Part shown: one piece after another, positions 26,874 to 37,872 of the stretch | Layout: every line of letters begins with the position of its first letter | Numbering within the stretch: the first letter of the stretch is position 1 | Assembly: GCA_004144595.1 (NCBI GenBank) | Contig: SEEM01000001.1 | Coordinates: forward strand, 90,953 to 154,952 | Length of the DNA stretch: 64,000 bases | Direction: 5' to 3' | DNA from: Hyphomicrobiales bacterium | GTDB taxonomy: Bacteria; Pseudomonadota; Alphaproteobacteria; Rhizobiales; Beijerinckiaceae | Position numbers and translations under genes: made by a program | The notes under the pieces: model-generated | What the model saw: only the letters and a program-made list of their open reading frames with translations | Told to the model about the DNA's origin: nothing | Database searches by the model: none

Positions 26874-28226
26874 TTAGCCTTCCCCTGTTGAAACCAGTCG
26901 CAGCCGCGCCGGCTGTGTGCCGAGCGCAGCGAAAAGAGGCCGGAAGCCGGCATGCGTGAGACCGTCGAGCGCGGCCAGGATCGTGTCCTGCCAGTCGTGC
27001 GCGACGCTCGCAGCGCCGATACGCCGGAATTTCTCGGTGACCTCAGCGCGATTCATCGGATTTGCGACGTCGCCGAGCGGGTAGGGCACCGTCAGGCTGC
27101 GCGGGCCCTCGCCCTGGTCGATGACGACGCGGCAGGGCGTGCTTTTCGGGAAGGCGGCGGCGAAATCGTCATGCGCGGACAACTCGATCCGGCCGGCGAG
27201 TTCGAGCACCTGCGGGTCGTGAAGATGCGCGGGATCGACCGGCTGCAAGGCGGCAGCGCCATGGATCGCCGCCAGCGCGCAGCTGAAATAATAGCTGTAC
27301 TGGCCGCCCTCGAGGGTCTGCGGCGCGCGCTCGTTGGCGAGGCCGAGACCGCGTGGAAAGGTCTCGATGCGCAGCGAGAGGATCGGCTTGCCCGGATCGC
27401 GCAGCGCCAGGATCGCATCGACGGCGGCATGCATGTAGCGGCAGCAGGCATAGGGCTTGAGATAGCAATCCTGCAGCCACCAGCGCGCGCCGAGCCCGCC
27501 GGTCAGGACGCTGCGCGTGAAGCGGTCGTCGCGGTCGAGCAGGTCACGCGGGCCGGTGGCGCCGGCGCGGGCCCGGTATGCGCCGGTCAGGCCGGCGACG
27601 ACGGCGGGCGGGATGACCTCCTTCACCGTGCTGCCCTGATATTGCGAGGTGCCCATGGGATAGCTGATCGGCCCCTCGGCCCCGGCGATCGCCATGGCAT
27701 GAGCGAGAGCCGGCGCGTCGAGGCCAAGCAGGCGCCCGGCTGCGACGGCGACGCCGTAATTCACCCAGCGGCCGCTGCTATAGGTCTCGATCGTCGACGT
27801 CGGCCGCGACGTCCCGACCCTGAGCGCGATATCGTAGCCGAGCGCGATCGCGTCGAAGATGCGCTCGTCCGAGGCGTCGAGCGCCTGTCCGACGGCGAAG
27901 GCGGCCGGGATGATGCCGGCCCCCGCATGGCCCGCCGCGCCGCGATGGCCGTCGTCGATATCGAGCGCGCTCGCCGCCGCCGCATTCGCCATGGCAGCGC
28001 CGGCGACGCTAAGCTTGGTGCCGGTCAGCCAGATGCCGGCCGGGCCGGAGCCGTAGAGCTGCTCGGCCGTGGTTCGGGCAGCCCGGGCCAGCCGCGAGTC
28101 CAGCCCTGCAGCAGTCGCCCCGATCAGGTCCGCGACCAGCAGCGAGGCGCTTTCCTGCGCCTCTGCCGGCAGCGCGCCCTCAGGGTGATCGGCGGCGAAG
28201 GCGGCGAGTTCCTCGATGGCGTGCAT
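26874..28226 (-). CDS. MmgE/PrpD-family protein
   Basis: A 450-aa member of the MmgE/PrpD family. Typical stretches are ALDIDDGHRGAAGHAGAGIIPAAFA near residue 85, with the conserved Asp/His cluster, YPMGTSQYQGSTVKE near 190, and LKPYACCRYMHAAVDAI near 260. The family includes 2-methylcitrate dehydratase, aconitate decarboxylase and iminodisuccinate epimerase. Methylcitrate-cycle genes are absent here; the ABC and FAD-oxidase neighbours make an N-substituted or amino dicarboxylate substrate more likely, which is inference. No signal peptide. Confidence 0.85.
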   Translation of the reverse strand: MHAIEELAAFAADHPEGALPAEAQESASLLVADLIGATAAGLDSRLARAARTTAEQLYGSGPAGIWLTGTKLSVAGAAMANAAAASALDIDDGHRGAAGHAGAGIIPAAFAVGQALDASDERIFDAIALGYDIALRVGTSRPTSTIETYSSGRWVNYGVAVAAGRLLGLDAPALAHAMAIAGAEGPISYPMGTSQYQGSTVKEVIPPAVVAGLTGAYRARAGATGPRDLLDRDDRFTRSVLTGGLGARWWLQDCYLKPYACCRYMHAAVDAILALRDPGKPILSLRIETFPRGLGLANERAPQTLEGGQYSYYFSCALAAIHGAAALQPVDPAHLHDPQVLELAGRIELSAHDDFAAAFPKSTPCRVVIDQGEGPRSLTVPYPLGDVANPMNRAEVTEKFRRIGAASVAHDWQDTILAALDGLTHAGFRPLFAALGTQPARLRLVSTGEG

Positions 28227-28246
28227 GGTTCGCGTTCCGGTTCCTG

Positions 28247-30057
<1,811 letters not shown>

Positions 30058-30061
<4 letters not shown>

Positions 30062-30939
30062 GAGGCATCCTTCAGGCGGGGATCGATGGCGTCGCGCAGG
30101 CCGTCGCCGATCAGGTTGAAGGCGAGCACGAGGATCAGGATCGCGAGGCTCGGGAAGAGAGCGAGATGAAACGAGCTCAGGATGTTCTCGAAGCCCTCGC
30201 GCACCATGCCGCCCCAGGTCGGCGTCGGCGGGGCGAGGCCGAGCCCGATGAAGGCGAGCGAGGCTTCGGTGCGCACCGCGGTCGCCATCCAGAGCGAGGT
30301 CATCACCATAACCTCGGGCAGGATCGCCGGCAGGATGTGGCGGAACAGGATGCGCCCGCCCGAGAAGCCCATGGCGCGGCAGGCCTGGACATATTCGCGG
30401 TCGCGCTGTGCGATCACGGCGGCGCGTGCAATCCGGGCGAAGGCGGGCGTCGCGGTGAAGGCGATCGCGATGACGATGTTCGTCATGGTCGCTCCCATCA
30501 GGGCGACCAGCGCGAGACCCAGGATCAGCGAGGGGAAGGCGAGGATCACGTCCATCACCTGCATGAGCAGGATGTCGATGCGCCCACCGCGGTAGCCGGC
30601 CGTCATCCCGATCAGCGATCCGATCACGAGGGCCGTCGTGATTGCGAAGAGGCCGATTGTCAGGGAATAGCGTGCGCCGAAGAGCAGCCTCGACCAGATA
30701 TCGCGGCCGAACTGGTCGGCGCCGAGCAGATATGCGCCGCCGGGAGGAGCGAGCTGCTCCATGATGTTCTGCTTCGCCGGAGGATGCGTCGCGAGCCAGG
30801 GTGCGAAGGTCGCGGCGAGCACGAGCAGGACGACGATGGCGATGCCGGCCCAGGTCGAAAGGTTGAGCCGGCCCAGCACGCCACGGAAGGCGCTTCGGCG
30901 AGCTATGGGGCGAGCGGTTTCCGCTGCGGTCTCGCTCAT
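30058..30939 (-). CDS. Peptide-type ABC permease, DppC-like (system 1)
   Basis: A 293-aa inner-membrane permease of the DppC/OppC type with about six helices. The cytoplasmic N-terminal arm, then a first helix (WAGIAIVVLLVLAATFAPWL), the periplasmic sentence GADQFGRDIWSRLLFGARYS, and the EAA loop YVQACRAMGFSGGRILFRHILP are all visible. It pairs with the DppB-like permease, whose stop overlaps its start by 4 bases, and with the fused ATPase downstream. Confidence 0.92.
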
Positions 30940-31877
30940 TTGTACTGCACCCTCGGATCGAGAAAGCCGTAGGTCAGGTCGGTCAGCAGGTTCACGACGA
31001 CGACCATAAGCGTGTAGACCACGATCATTCCCTGCAGCAGCGTGTAGTCTCGCTGGCTGAGCGCGGTCAGGATCAGCTTGCCGAGGCCGGGGCGCGAGAA
31101 CACGATCTCGGTCAGCACCGAATTGCCGATCAGGATGCCGAGATAGAGCCCGATGACGGTGGTGATCGGGATCAGGCAGTTGCCGAGTGCGTGCGACCAG
31201 ATCACCGCTGAGGCGGAGGCGCCCTTGGCCCGCGCCGTGCGGACGAAATCCTGGCTCAGCACTTCCAGCATCGCCGAGCGCGTCACGCGGGTGATGTAGG
31301 CCATCATGATCAGGGCCAGTGCCAGCGTCGGCAGGGCCATCTGCCGCAGCCGCTCGGTCAACGTATCGGCGCCGCCGGCGCTGATCACCGGGAACCAGCG
31401 GAACTGGATGGCGAAGACCATCAGCAGGATGATCGCGGCCACGAAAGCCGGCAGCGACAGGCCGAGCAGCGAGAGCAGGCGCAGCACGTAATCGGGAAGA
31501 CGGTTGCGCCGGACCGCGGCCCAGACGCCCGCGGGGATGCCGAGCGCGGCGCCCAGGATCAGGGCGGCGATGGTCAATTCCAGCGTATAGGGCAGGACGG
31601 CGAGGATCTCCTCCGTCACCGGCCGGCCCGAGATCATCGAGGTGCCGAGGTCGCCGCGGAACGCCTGGAGCAGGAAGCGGCCGTACTGGACAGGCAGCGA
31701 CTGGTCGAGGCCGAGACGCTGGCGCAAGGCGACGACGCTGGCGGGGCTCGCCTGATCGCCCAGGATCACCAGGACGGGATCGCCCGGCAGGATCCGCACG
31801 ATCAGGAAGACCAGCGTCAGGACGCTGAACAACGTGACGACGGCAAAGCCCAGACGCCTCGCCAGGAATGACACCAT
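30936..31877 (-). CDS. Peptide-type ABC permease, DppB-like (system 1)
   Basis: A 313-aa permease of the DppB/OppB type, the first gene of this operon. Seen: the N-terminal helix (AVVTLFSVLTLVFLIVRILPGDP), RQRLGLDQSLPVQYGRFL, and the EAA loop FVRTARAKGASASAVIWSHAL. The 192-base gap upstream to the divergent IclR gene holds the likely promoter and an inverted repeat. The six genes from here to the FAD oxidase at 23953 run without large gaps and are probably one transcript. Confidence 0.92.
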   Translation of the reverse strand: MVSFLARRLGFAVVTLFSVLTLVFLIVRILPGDPVLVILGDQASPASVVALRQRLGLDQSLPVQYGRFLLQAFRGDLGTSMISGRPVTEEILAVLPYTLELTIAALILGAALGIPAGVWAAVRRNRLPDYVLRLLSLLGLSLPAFVAAIILLMVFAIQFRWFPVISAGGADTLTERLRQMALPTLALALIMMAYITRVTRSAMLEVLSQDFVRTARAKGASASAVIWSHALGNCLIPITTVIGLYLGILIGNSVLTEIVFSRPGLGKLILTALSQRDYTLLQGMIVVYTLMVVVVNLLTDLTYGFLDPRVQYK

Positions 31878-32011
31878 CCGGTTCGCCCCCGCATTGTCCG
31901 ACCAGCGATGGGGCTGGTGCGGCTGCCTTTGGCTGACGAATGACGAGGCGCTCCTAGACGGCTCGACGCTCCGGCAGCACCTCCAGCGAAAAGGACAAAC
32001 GAGCCCTTGTC

Positions 32012-32051
32012 AACAAATTCCTGTATTCAGTAAGATGGCGGGCAATTTGTT
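32012..32051. promoter_or_regulatory. Inverted repeat in the IclR / ABC divergent gap
   Basis: AACAAATT and AATTTGTT form 8-bp perfect arms 24 bases apart, in an AT-rich spot 19 bases ahead of the iclR start. IclR-family dimers bind such sites in divergent gaps, so this is a candidate operator for both the regulator and the ABC operon. Seen directly; binding is inferred. Confidence 0.45.
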
Positions 32052-32069
32052 CTGATAATCGGAATTATA

Positions 32070-32822
32070 GTGACGAAACTCCTCAGTTCCTCGTCCAATG
32101 CCGAGCGAGCGCTGGACATTGTCCTGGCGTTGGGCGAGGTCGGACCGGAAGGTTTGAGCCTGGCGGAGATCGCCGAGCGCATGAGCTGTGCCAAGTCGGT
32201 GGCGCATCGCAGCCTCGTCGCCCTGCTGCAGAAGGGCTTCGCCGAACCGGCCGGGCGCTATGGCCATTACCGCCTGGGCTCGGCGGTGCCGATGCTGGCG
32301 CGACGGCAGGAGCGGTTGGAACCCCAGGTGCAGAAGGTCCGCCCTGGCATGACCGAATTCGCGCGCCTGACCGGCTTCACCGTCTATCTGATCGTGCAAT
32401 CGGGAGTCGACGCGGTCTGCGCCGAGATGATCAGCCGTTCGACGCGGCGCCAGTTCTCGATGGGCGTGGGCTATCGCGTGCCGATGGGCGTCGGCGCGGG
32501 CAGCCTCGCCCTGATGTCGCTGTTGCCGGATGCCGCGATCCAGCAGATCGTCACGGCCAATGCCGAGCGCTACTTGAGGCACCCCTCGGGTCGCCATGTC
32601 GATGGCGAGGTCATCCTCGGTCAGGTCACCGATGCCCAGCGACGCGGCTACGCGCTCAACATGGGATATTATTTTCCGGGCCAGGGCGGCATCGGCCTGC
32701 CCCGGGCGAGCCAGGCTTCGCATGACGTGAACATGGCCGTCTCGTTCAACGCACCGCTGGAGATGATGACGGACGAGTGGGTCGAGAGTCAGATCGCGCT
32801 CTTGCGGGACTGCCTGCCCTGA
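32070..32822 (+). CDS. IclR-family regulator of ABC operon 1
   Basis: A 250-aa IclR-type regulator. The N-terminal winged helix is seen as LSLAEIAERMSCAKSVAHRSLVALLQKGF (about residues 28-56); the C-terminal effector domain contains RRQFSMGVGYRVPMGVGAGSLALMS, matching the usual ligand loop. It starts with GTG. It is divergent from the ABC/FAD-oxidase/PrpD operon, so it most likely represses that operon until the imported substrate or a breakdown product binds. Confidence 0.85.
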   Translation: MTKLLSSSSNAERALDIVLALGEVGPEGLSLAEIAERMSCAKSVAHRSLVALLQKGFAEPAGRYGHYRLGSAVPMLARRQERLEPQVQKVRPGMTEFARLTGFTVYLIVQSGVDAVCAEMISRSTRRQFSMGVGYRVPMGVGAGSLALMSLLPDAAIQQIVTANAERYLRHPSGRHVDGEVILGQVTDAQRRGYALNMGYYFPGQGGIGLPRASQASHDVNMAVSFNAPLEMMTDEWVESQIALLRDCLP

Positions 32823-32960
32823 GCGGCCGGCTCGGCCTCCCCTTTCCGAGGTTCGAGCGCCCAAGGCCGCAAAGAAGTGCTGGCGGGGAGGGATGATCCG
32901 CTATTGGATCAGGCCTTCGGCCGGTGAGCCGGCATCGCCCCATCGCGAGACTTCCGATCG

Positions 32961-33860
32961 ATGAAGATCCGGCAGATCGAAATCTTCCGTGCCGTCATGG
33001 CCGGCGGCTCCACGACCGCCGCCGCCGTCACGCTCGGCCTGTCGCAATCGGCGGTCAGCCGGCAGCTCACGCAGCTCGAGGAGGAACTGGGCTTTGAGCT
33101 GTTCGAGCGCAGCAACGGCCGCCTGCTGCCGCGGCCGGAAGCCTTCGCGCTGATGGACGAGGTCGGGGAGCTGGCCTCGCTTGTCTCGCGGTTGAAGCGC
33201 TATACCGAGGACCTGAGGGCCGGAACCGTCGGCCAGCGCTTCCTCAAGGTGGCCGTGCCGCATTCCTTCATCGCGACCGTGATGCCGGAGGTGATCGAGA
33301 CCTATCTGGCCGAGCGCCATGATGCCTCGGTCGAGCTGATCGGCGGGCATTACGACGCGATCGAGCAGATGGTGCTGGCGCGCGTTGCCGATCTCGGCTT
33401 CGTCAGCCTGCCGCCGCGCAACAAGGGTTTCGAGGCCCGCGAGATCGTGCGCTCCGAGTCGGTCTGCATCATGCCCGCCGGTCATCCGCTGGCGGAGCGG
33501 CCGAACCTGATGCCGCGCGACCTGTCGGGGCATCACCTGATCATGCTGGGGCGCCAGCGGCCGGCGCGGCTCGCCTTCGAGCGGCAGTTGCGGCGGGTCG
33601 GCGTCTTCCCGATCGTGCGCATCGAGGTGCATTCGGTCGAGGCCACCTGCGGACTCGTCGCCCGCGGTCTCGGCGTCGCCGTGGTGCCCGAGCTCATCGC
33701 CGGGCTATACCGGCACCTGCCGATCGCGCAGCGTCCGTTCAGCCCCTGCATCCACGGCGCCTACGGCATCGTCACGCTGAAGGGCGCGCCGATGTCGCGG
33801 TCGGCGGAAGCCTTCACGGAGATCCTGAAGACCCGGCTGGAGGCGCAAGGCCGCACATAG
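32961..33860 (+). CDS. LysR-family regulator of ABC operon 2
   Basis: A 299-aa LysR regulator with the HTH at about residues 4-60 (EIFRAVMAGGSTTAAAVTLGL, QSAVSRQLTQLEEELG) and a type-2 periplasmic-binding fold behind it, including LEVHSVEATCGLV-like sequence near residue 215 (IEVHSVEATCGLVARGLGVA). This class resembles regulators of opine and amino-acid uptake such as OccR/NocR, which is a resemblance only. It precedes, on the same strand, the second peptide-type ABC operon, 106 bases away, and probably regulates it. Confidence 0.85.
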   Translation: MKIRQIEIFRAVMAGGSTTAAAVTLGLSQSAVSRQLTQLEEELGFELFERSNGRLLPRPEAFALMDEVGELASLVSRLKRYTEDLRAGTVGQRFLKVAVPHSFIATVMPEVIETYLAERHDASVELIGGHYDAIEQMVLARVADLGFVSLPPRNKGFEAREIVRSESVCIMPAGHPLAERPNLMPRDLSGHHLIMLGRQRPARLAFERQLRRVGVFPIVRIEVHSVEATCGLVARGLGVAVVPELIAGLYRHLPIAQRPFSPCIHGAYGIVTLKGAPMSRSAEAFTEILKTRLEAQGRT

Positions 33861-33966
33861 CCCGATGCGCTTTGCGCATAAGGTTGCGGAGGTTCTCAGC
33901 GCCGCTCATGGTCGGCGTGACAGGTGAACGGCGATCACGCCGCCCTGCCACTGCCGGGAGCCATCG

Positions 33967-34938
33967 ATGACCGTCTTCGTCATTCGACGACTGATGCAGA
34001 GCCTGCTGGTGCTGGCGGCGACGGCCGTCATCGTCTTCGTCGGGGTCTATGCCATCGGCGATCCCGCGGAGATGCTGATCGCGCCCGACGCCACCCCGGC
34101 CGAACGGGCCCAGGTCGAGGCTTCGCTCGGCCTCGACAAGCCGTTGCCGGTCCAGTTCCTCGCCTTCCTCGGCAATGCGCTCAAGGGTGATCTCGGCCGC
34201 TCCTTCGTCTTCAACCAGCCCTCGATCTCGCTGATCCTCGAGCGCCTGCCGGCAACGCTGGAGCTCGCGCTGGTCGCGATCCTGATCGCGCTCGTCTTCG
34301 GCATTCCGCTGGGACTGATCGCCGGTCTCAAGCCACGCTCCATCGCCGATGAGACGATCATGACCGGCTCGATCCTGGGCTTCAGCCTGCCGAATTTCTG
34401 GCAGGGCATGATGCTGGTGATGATCTTCTCGGTCTGGCTCGGCTGGCTGCCCTCCAGCGGGCGCGGGCCGACTGGACAGATATTCGGCATCGAGACCAGC
34501 TTCGCCTCCTGGGAAGGCATCCGCCACCTGATCCTGCCGGCGACCAACCTTGCCCTGTTCAAGCTCTCTCTGGTGATCCGGCTGACGCGGACCGGCGTGC
34601 GCGAGACCATGCCGCTCGATTTCGTCAGGTTCGCCCGCGCCAAGGGGCTGACCGAGCGCCGTGTCGTGCTCGTGCATGTGCTGAAGACGATCATGATCCC
34701 GCTGGTTACGGTGATCGGTATGGAGATCGGCTCGCTGATCGCCTTCGGCGTCGTCACCGAGACGATCTTCGCCTGGCCCGGCGTCGGCAAGCTCCTGATC
34801 GACTCCATCATGCGGCTCGACCGGCCGGTGGTGGTCGCCTACCTGCTCGTCGTGGTCAGCCTCTTCATCGTGCTGAACTTCGCGGTCGACGTGCTCTACT
34901 CGATCCTCGACCCGCGCATTCGGCTGGGGCGCAACTGA
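33967..34938 (+). CDS. Peptide-type ABC permease, DppB-like (system 2)
   Basis: A 323-aa DppB/OppB-type permease: N-terminal helix LLVLAATAVIVFVGVYAIGDP, LDKPLPVQFLAFLGNALKGDLG, then EAA loop FVRFARAKGLTERRVVLVHVL. GCCGGGAGCC lies upstream of the ATG, a weak ribosome-binding site. First structural gene of the second peptide-type operon; its stop overlaps the next start by one base (TGATG). Confidence 0.92.
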   Translation: MTVFVIRRLMQSLLVLAATAVIVFVGVYAIGDPAEMLIAPDATPAERAQVEASLGLDKPLPVQFLAFLGNALKGDLGRSFVFNQPSISLILERLPATLELALVAILIALVFGIPLGLIAGLKPRSIADETIMTGSILGFSLPNFWQGMMLVMIFSVWLGWLPSSGRGPTGQIFGIETSFASWEGIRHLILPATNLALFKLSLVIRLTRTGVRETMPLDFVRFARAKGLTERRVVLVHVLKTIMIPLVTVIGMEIGSLIAFGVVTETIFAWPGVGKLLIDSIMRLDRPVVVAYLLVVVSLFIVLNFAVDVLYSILDPRIRLGRN

Positions 34939-35858
34939 TGGCTCTCGCGAAACCCGCCTTGTTCGCGGCCTTGCGCCCCGATGCCGACAGCCTGCTGGCG
35001 CGCTCGCTCGCCGGCATCCTGAAAAGTCCGAAGGCGACGATCGCCGCGATCGTCTGCGTCCTGCTGATCCTGACCGCGGTGTTCGGCCCGGCGCTCGCCC
35101 CGCAGGACCCCTACGACCTCTCGACGCTCGACATCATGGACTCGAAGCTGCCGCCCGGCGGCGAGAGCATCAGCGGCGCGGTCTACTGGTTCGGAACGGA
35201 CGTGCAGGGCCGCGACATGCTCTCGGCCATGATCTACGGCCTCAGGACCTCGCTTTTCGTCGGCGTCCTCGCCGGTGTCGTCGCGCTGATCGTCGGCACC
35301 GTGCTGGGCCTCTCCGCCGCCTATTTCGGCGGACGCACCGACACCGTGATCATGCGGCTGGTCGACCTGATGCTGGGCTTCCCGACCCTGCTCGTCGCGC
35401 TGATGCTGCTCGCCATTCTCGGGCAGGGCGTCGGCAAGGTCATCTTCGCGCTGGTGCTGGTGCAATGGGCGATGTTCGCCCGGGCTGTCCGTGCCGCAGC
35501 CCTGGTCGAGAAGGGCAAGGATTATATCGAGGCGGCCAGGATGCTTGGCCTGTCGCGGCCGCGCATGCTCTTCGGCCATCTCCTGCCGAACTGCCTTTCG
35601 CCGTTGATCGTGATCGGCACGCTGCAGGTCGCGAACGCGATCTCGGCCGAGGCGACGCTGTCCTTCCTCGGCATCGGCCTGCCGATCACCCAGCCCTCGC
35701 TCGGCCTGCTGATTGCCAACGGCTATCAGGTCCTGCTCGCCGGGCAGTACTGGATCAGCGTCTATCCCGGGCTCCTGCTGCTCACCCTCGTCTTCAGCAT
35801 CAACATCGTCGGCGACCGGCTGCGCGAGGTGCTGAATCCCCGCCTTGCGGAGCGCTGA
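34938..35858 (+). CDS. Peptide-type ABC permease, DppC-like (system 2)
   Basis: A 306-aa DppC-type permease. Seen: first helix TIAAIVCVLLILTAVFGPAL, WFGTDVQGRDMLSAMIYGLRTS in the periplasmic loop, and the EAA loop YIEAARMLGLSRPRMLFGHLLP. It couples translationally to the upstream permease and is followed after 3 bases by the first ATPase. The two systems in this window are not close copies: loop sequences and ATPase layout differ, so they are separate acquisitions or old duplicates. Confidence 0.92.
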   Translation: MALAKPALFAALRPDADSLLARSLAGILKSPKATIAAIVCVLLILTAVFGPALAPQDPYDLSTLDIMDSKLPPGGESISGAVYWFGTDVQGRDMLSAMIYGLRTSLFVGVLAGVVALIVGTVLGLSAAYFGGRTDTVIMRLVDLMLGFPTLLVALMLLAILGQGVGKVIFALVLVQWAMFARAVRAAALVEKGKDYIEAARMLGLSRPRMLFGHLLPNCLSPLIVIGTLQVANAISAEATLSFLGIGLPITQPSLGLLIANGYQVLLAGQYWISVYPGLLLLTLVFSINIVGDRLREVLNPRLAER

Positions 35859-35861
35859 GCC

Positions 35862-36833
35862 ATGACCCCTGTGCTCGTCGTCGAGAATCTCGAAACCCAG
35901 TTCGCCATTTCCGCCGGCCTCGTTCGCGCCGTGGACGGCGTTTCCTTCAGCGTCGATCGCGGCGAAATCCTCGGGCTCGTCGGCGAATCAGGTTCGGGCA
36001 AGTCGATCACCGGCTTCTCGATCCTGGGCCTGATCGAGCCGCCCGGACGGGTCGCGGGTGGACGCATCCTGTTCCAGGGCGAAGACCTCGTCGGGCTCCC
36101 GACCGAGCGGCTGCGGCGCCTGCGCGGCAAGAAGATCGCGATGATCTTCCAGGATCCGATGATGACGCTCAATCCCGTGCTTTCGATCGAGACGCAGATG
36201 GTCGAGGCCGTACTCGCTCATGATCGGGTCTCGTGGGAGGAGGCACGGGTGCGCTCCCGCGATGCGCTCGGCCTCGTCGGCATCCCTTCGCCCGAGGAAC
36301 GCCTGAAGGCGTATCCGCACCAGTTCTCGGGCGGCATGCGCCAGCGCGTCGCCATCGCGATCGCATTGCTGCACAGGCCTGACCTGATCATCGCCGACGA
36401 GCCGACGACCGCGCTCGACGTCACCATCCAGGGTCAGATCCTGTTCGAGGTGCGCCGGCTGGCGAGCGAGTTCGGCATGGCGTTGATCTGGATCAGCCAC
36501 GATCTCGGCGTGGTCGCCAGCCTCGCCGACCGGATCGCGGTGATGTATGCGGGCCGCATCGTCGAGACCGGTGCCACCGACGACGTGCTCGACCGGCCGG
36601 CCCATCCCTATACGCGCGGCCTGATGGAGGCGCTGCCCGCCAATGCGGTGCGCGGCCAGAGGCTCCATCCGATCCCCGGCCTTTCGCCTTCGCCCTTGGC
36701 GCGGCCCGCCGGATGCGCCTTCCGGACGCGCTGCTTCGCCGCGAGCGAAATTTGCCGGGAGGAGCCGAAGCTACAGGGCGTGAGCCACAGCTTCCGCTGT
36801 CACCATCCGCTCTTGTCCGGAGTCGCAGCATGA
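35862..36833 (+). CDS. Peptide-type ABC ATPase, DppD-like (system 2)
   Basis: A 323-aa ATP-binding protein: Walker A GESGSGKS near residue 42, Q-loop [13 protein letters not shown], signature [15 protein letters not shown], Walker [13 protein letters not shown], and the C-terminal oligopeptide-type tail with Cys residues in [15 protein letters not shown], which in this subfamily can hold a 4Fe-4S cluster. It energises the two permeases. Its stop overlaps the start of the next ATPase by 4 bases (ATGA). Confidence 0.93.
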   Translation: MTPVLVVENLETQFAISAGLVRAVDGVSFSVDRGEILGLVGESGSGKSITGFSILGLIEPPGRVAGGRILFQGEDLVGLPTERLRRLRGKKIAMIFQDPMMTLNPVLSIETQMVEAVLAHDRVSWEEARVRSRDALGLVGIPSPEERLKAYPHQFSGGMRQRVAIAIALLHRPDLIIADEPTTALDVTIQGQILFEVRRLASEFGMALIWISHDLGVVASLADRIAVMYAGRIVETGATDDVLDRPAHPYTRGLMEALPANAVRGQRLHPIPGLSPSPLARPAGCAFRTRCFAASEICREEPKLQGVSHSFRCHHPLLSGVAA

Positions 36834-37858
36834 CCGGAGCGCTCATCGAAGGCCGTGGCCTGGTCCGGCGCTTTTCCCGTGGACTCGACGCGGCGGAGAA
36901 GCTCGCCCGTGTCCTCGGTGCGAACATCTCCGAGGAGGTGGTCCATGCGGTCGAAGGCGTCGATATCGCCATCCGGCAGGGCGAGGTCCTCGGCCTCGTC
37001 GGCGAATCCGGCTGCGGCAAGTCCACGCTCGGCCGCATGCTGGCCGGCCTGCTCCCGCTGACCGAAGGCACCTTGCTCTGGCAGGGCAGGGACGTCACCT
37101 CGCTCTCGCGCAGCGAGGCGCTGGAGATGCGCCTTGCCGTGCAGGTGATCTTCCAGGACCCGATGTCCTCGCTCAACCCGCGCAAGCGCGTCGTTGACCT
37201 GATCGGCGAAGCGCCACGGGTGCATGGGCTCGTCCGGGCAGGGGAGGTCGACGATTACGTGGCGGAGCTGCTGGAGAAGGTCGGGCTCGATCCCTCCTAC
37301 CGCAAGCGCTATCCCCACCAGTTCTCCGGCGGCCAGCGCCAGCGCATCGGCATCGCGCGGGCGCTCGCGGTCAAGCCGCGGCTGATCGTCTGCGACGAGT
37401 CGGTTTCGGCGCTGGACGTCTCGATCCAGGCCCAGGTCATCAACCTGTTCATGGATCTGCGAGAGGAGCTGGGCCTGACCTATCTCTTCATCAGCCACGA
37501 TCTCAGCGTGGTGAAGCATATCAGCGACCGGGTCGCGATCATGTATCTCGGCCGCGTGGTCGAGACGGCGCCGGCCGATACCTTCTTCGCCGCGCCGAAC
37601 CATCCCTATACCGCTGCCCTATTGCGCGAGCTGCCCTCGGTGAAGGAGCGCCGGCGTGCCTTCACCCCGATCCGCGGCGAAATTCCCTCGCCGCTTAATC
37701 CGCCGTCCGGCTGCGCCTTCCACCCGCGCTGCCCGCGCATCTTCACGCCTTGCGCCCAGGCGCGGCCAGCTCTCGAACCGATTGCCAACGGGCACCTCAG
37801 TGCCTGCCACCTGAACCAGCCAGCCGCCGCATCGCTCTCGGCCGGCGGCATCGCCTGA
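36830..37858 (+). CDS. Peptide-type ABC ATPase, DppF-like (system 2)
   Basis: A 342-aa ATP-binding protein: Walker A GESGCGKS near residue 62, signature FSGGQRQRIGIARAL, Walker B LIVCDESVSALD, and a Cys-containing tail (GCAFHPRCPRIFTPC). The start is the ATG that overlaps the DppD-like stop; the open frame reaches further upstream but that part is out-of-family. It is the second ATPase of the heterodimeric pair. The N-terminus is extended by about 15 residues (FSRGLDAAEKLARVLGANIS) relative to many DppF proteins. Confidence 0.92.
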   Translation: MTGALIEGRGLVRRFSRGLDAAEKLARVLGANISEEVVHAVEGVDIAIRQGEVLGLVGESGCGKSTLGRMLAGLLPLTEGTLLWQGRDVTSLSRSEALEMRLAVQVIFQDPMSSLNPRKRVVDLIGEAPRVHGLVRAGEVDDYVAELLEKVGLDPSYRKRYPHQFSGGQRQRIGIARALAVKPRLIVCDESVSALDVSIQAQVINLFMDLREELGLTYLFISHDLSVVKHISDRVAIMYLGRVVETAPADTFFAAPNHPYTAALLRELPSVKERRRAFTPIRGEIPSPLNPPSGCAFHPRCPRIFTPCAQARPALEPIANGHLSACHLNQPAAASLSAGGIA

Positions 37859-37872
37859 ACAGGAGACATCGC

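Noticed and set aside
25300..26877. A 525-codon + strand frame over the substrate-binding protein
   Set aside because: Antisense shadow, with typical Asp/Gly/Arg composition and no motifs.
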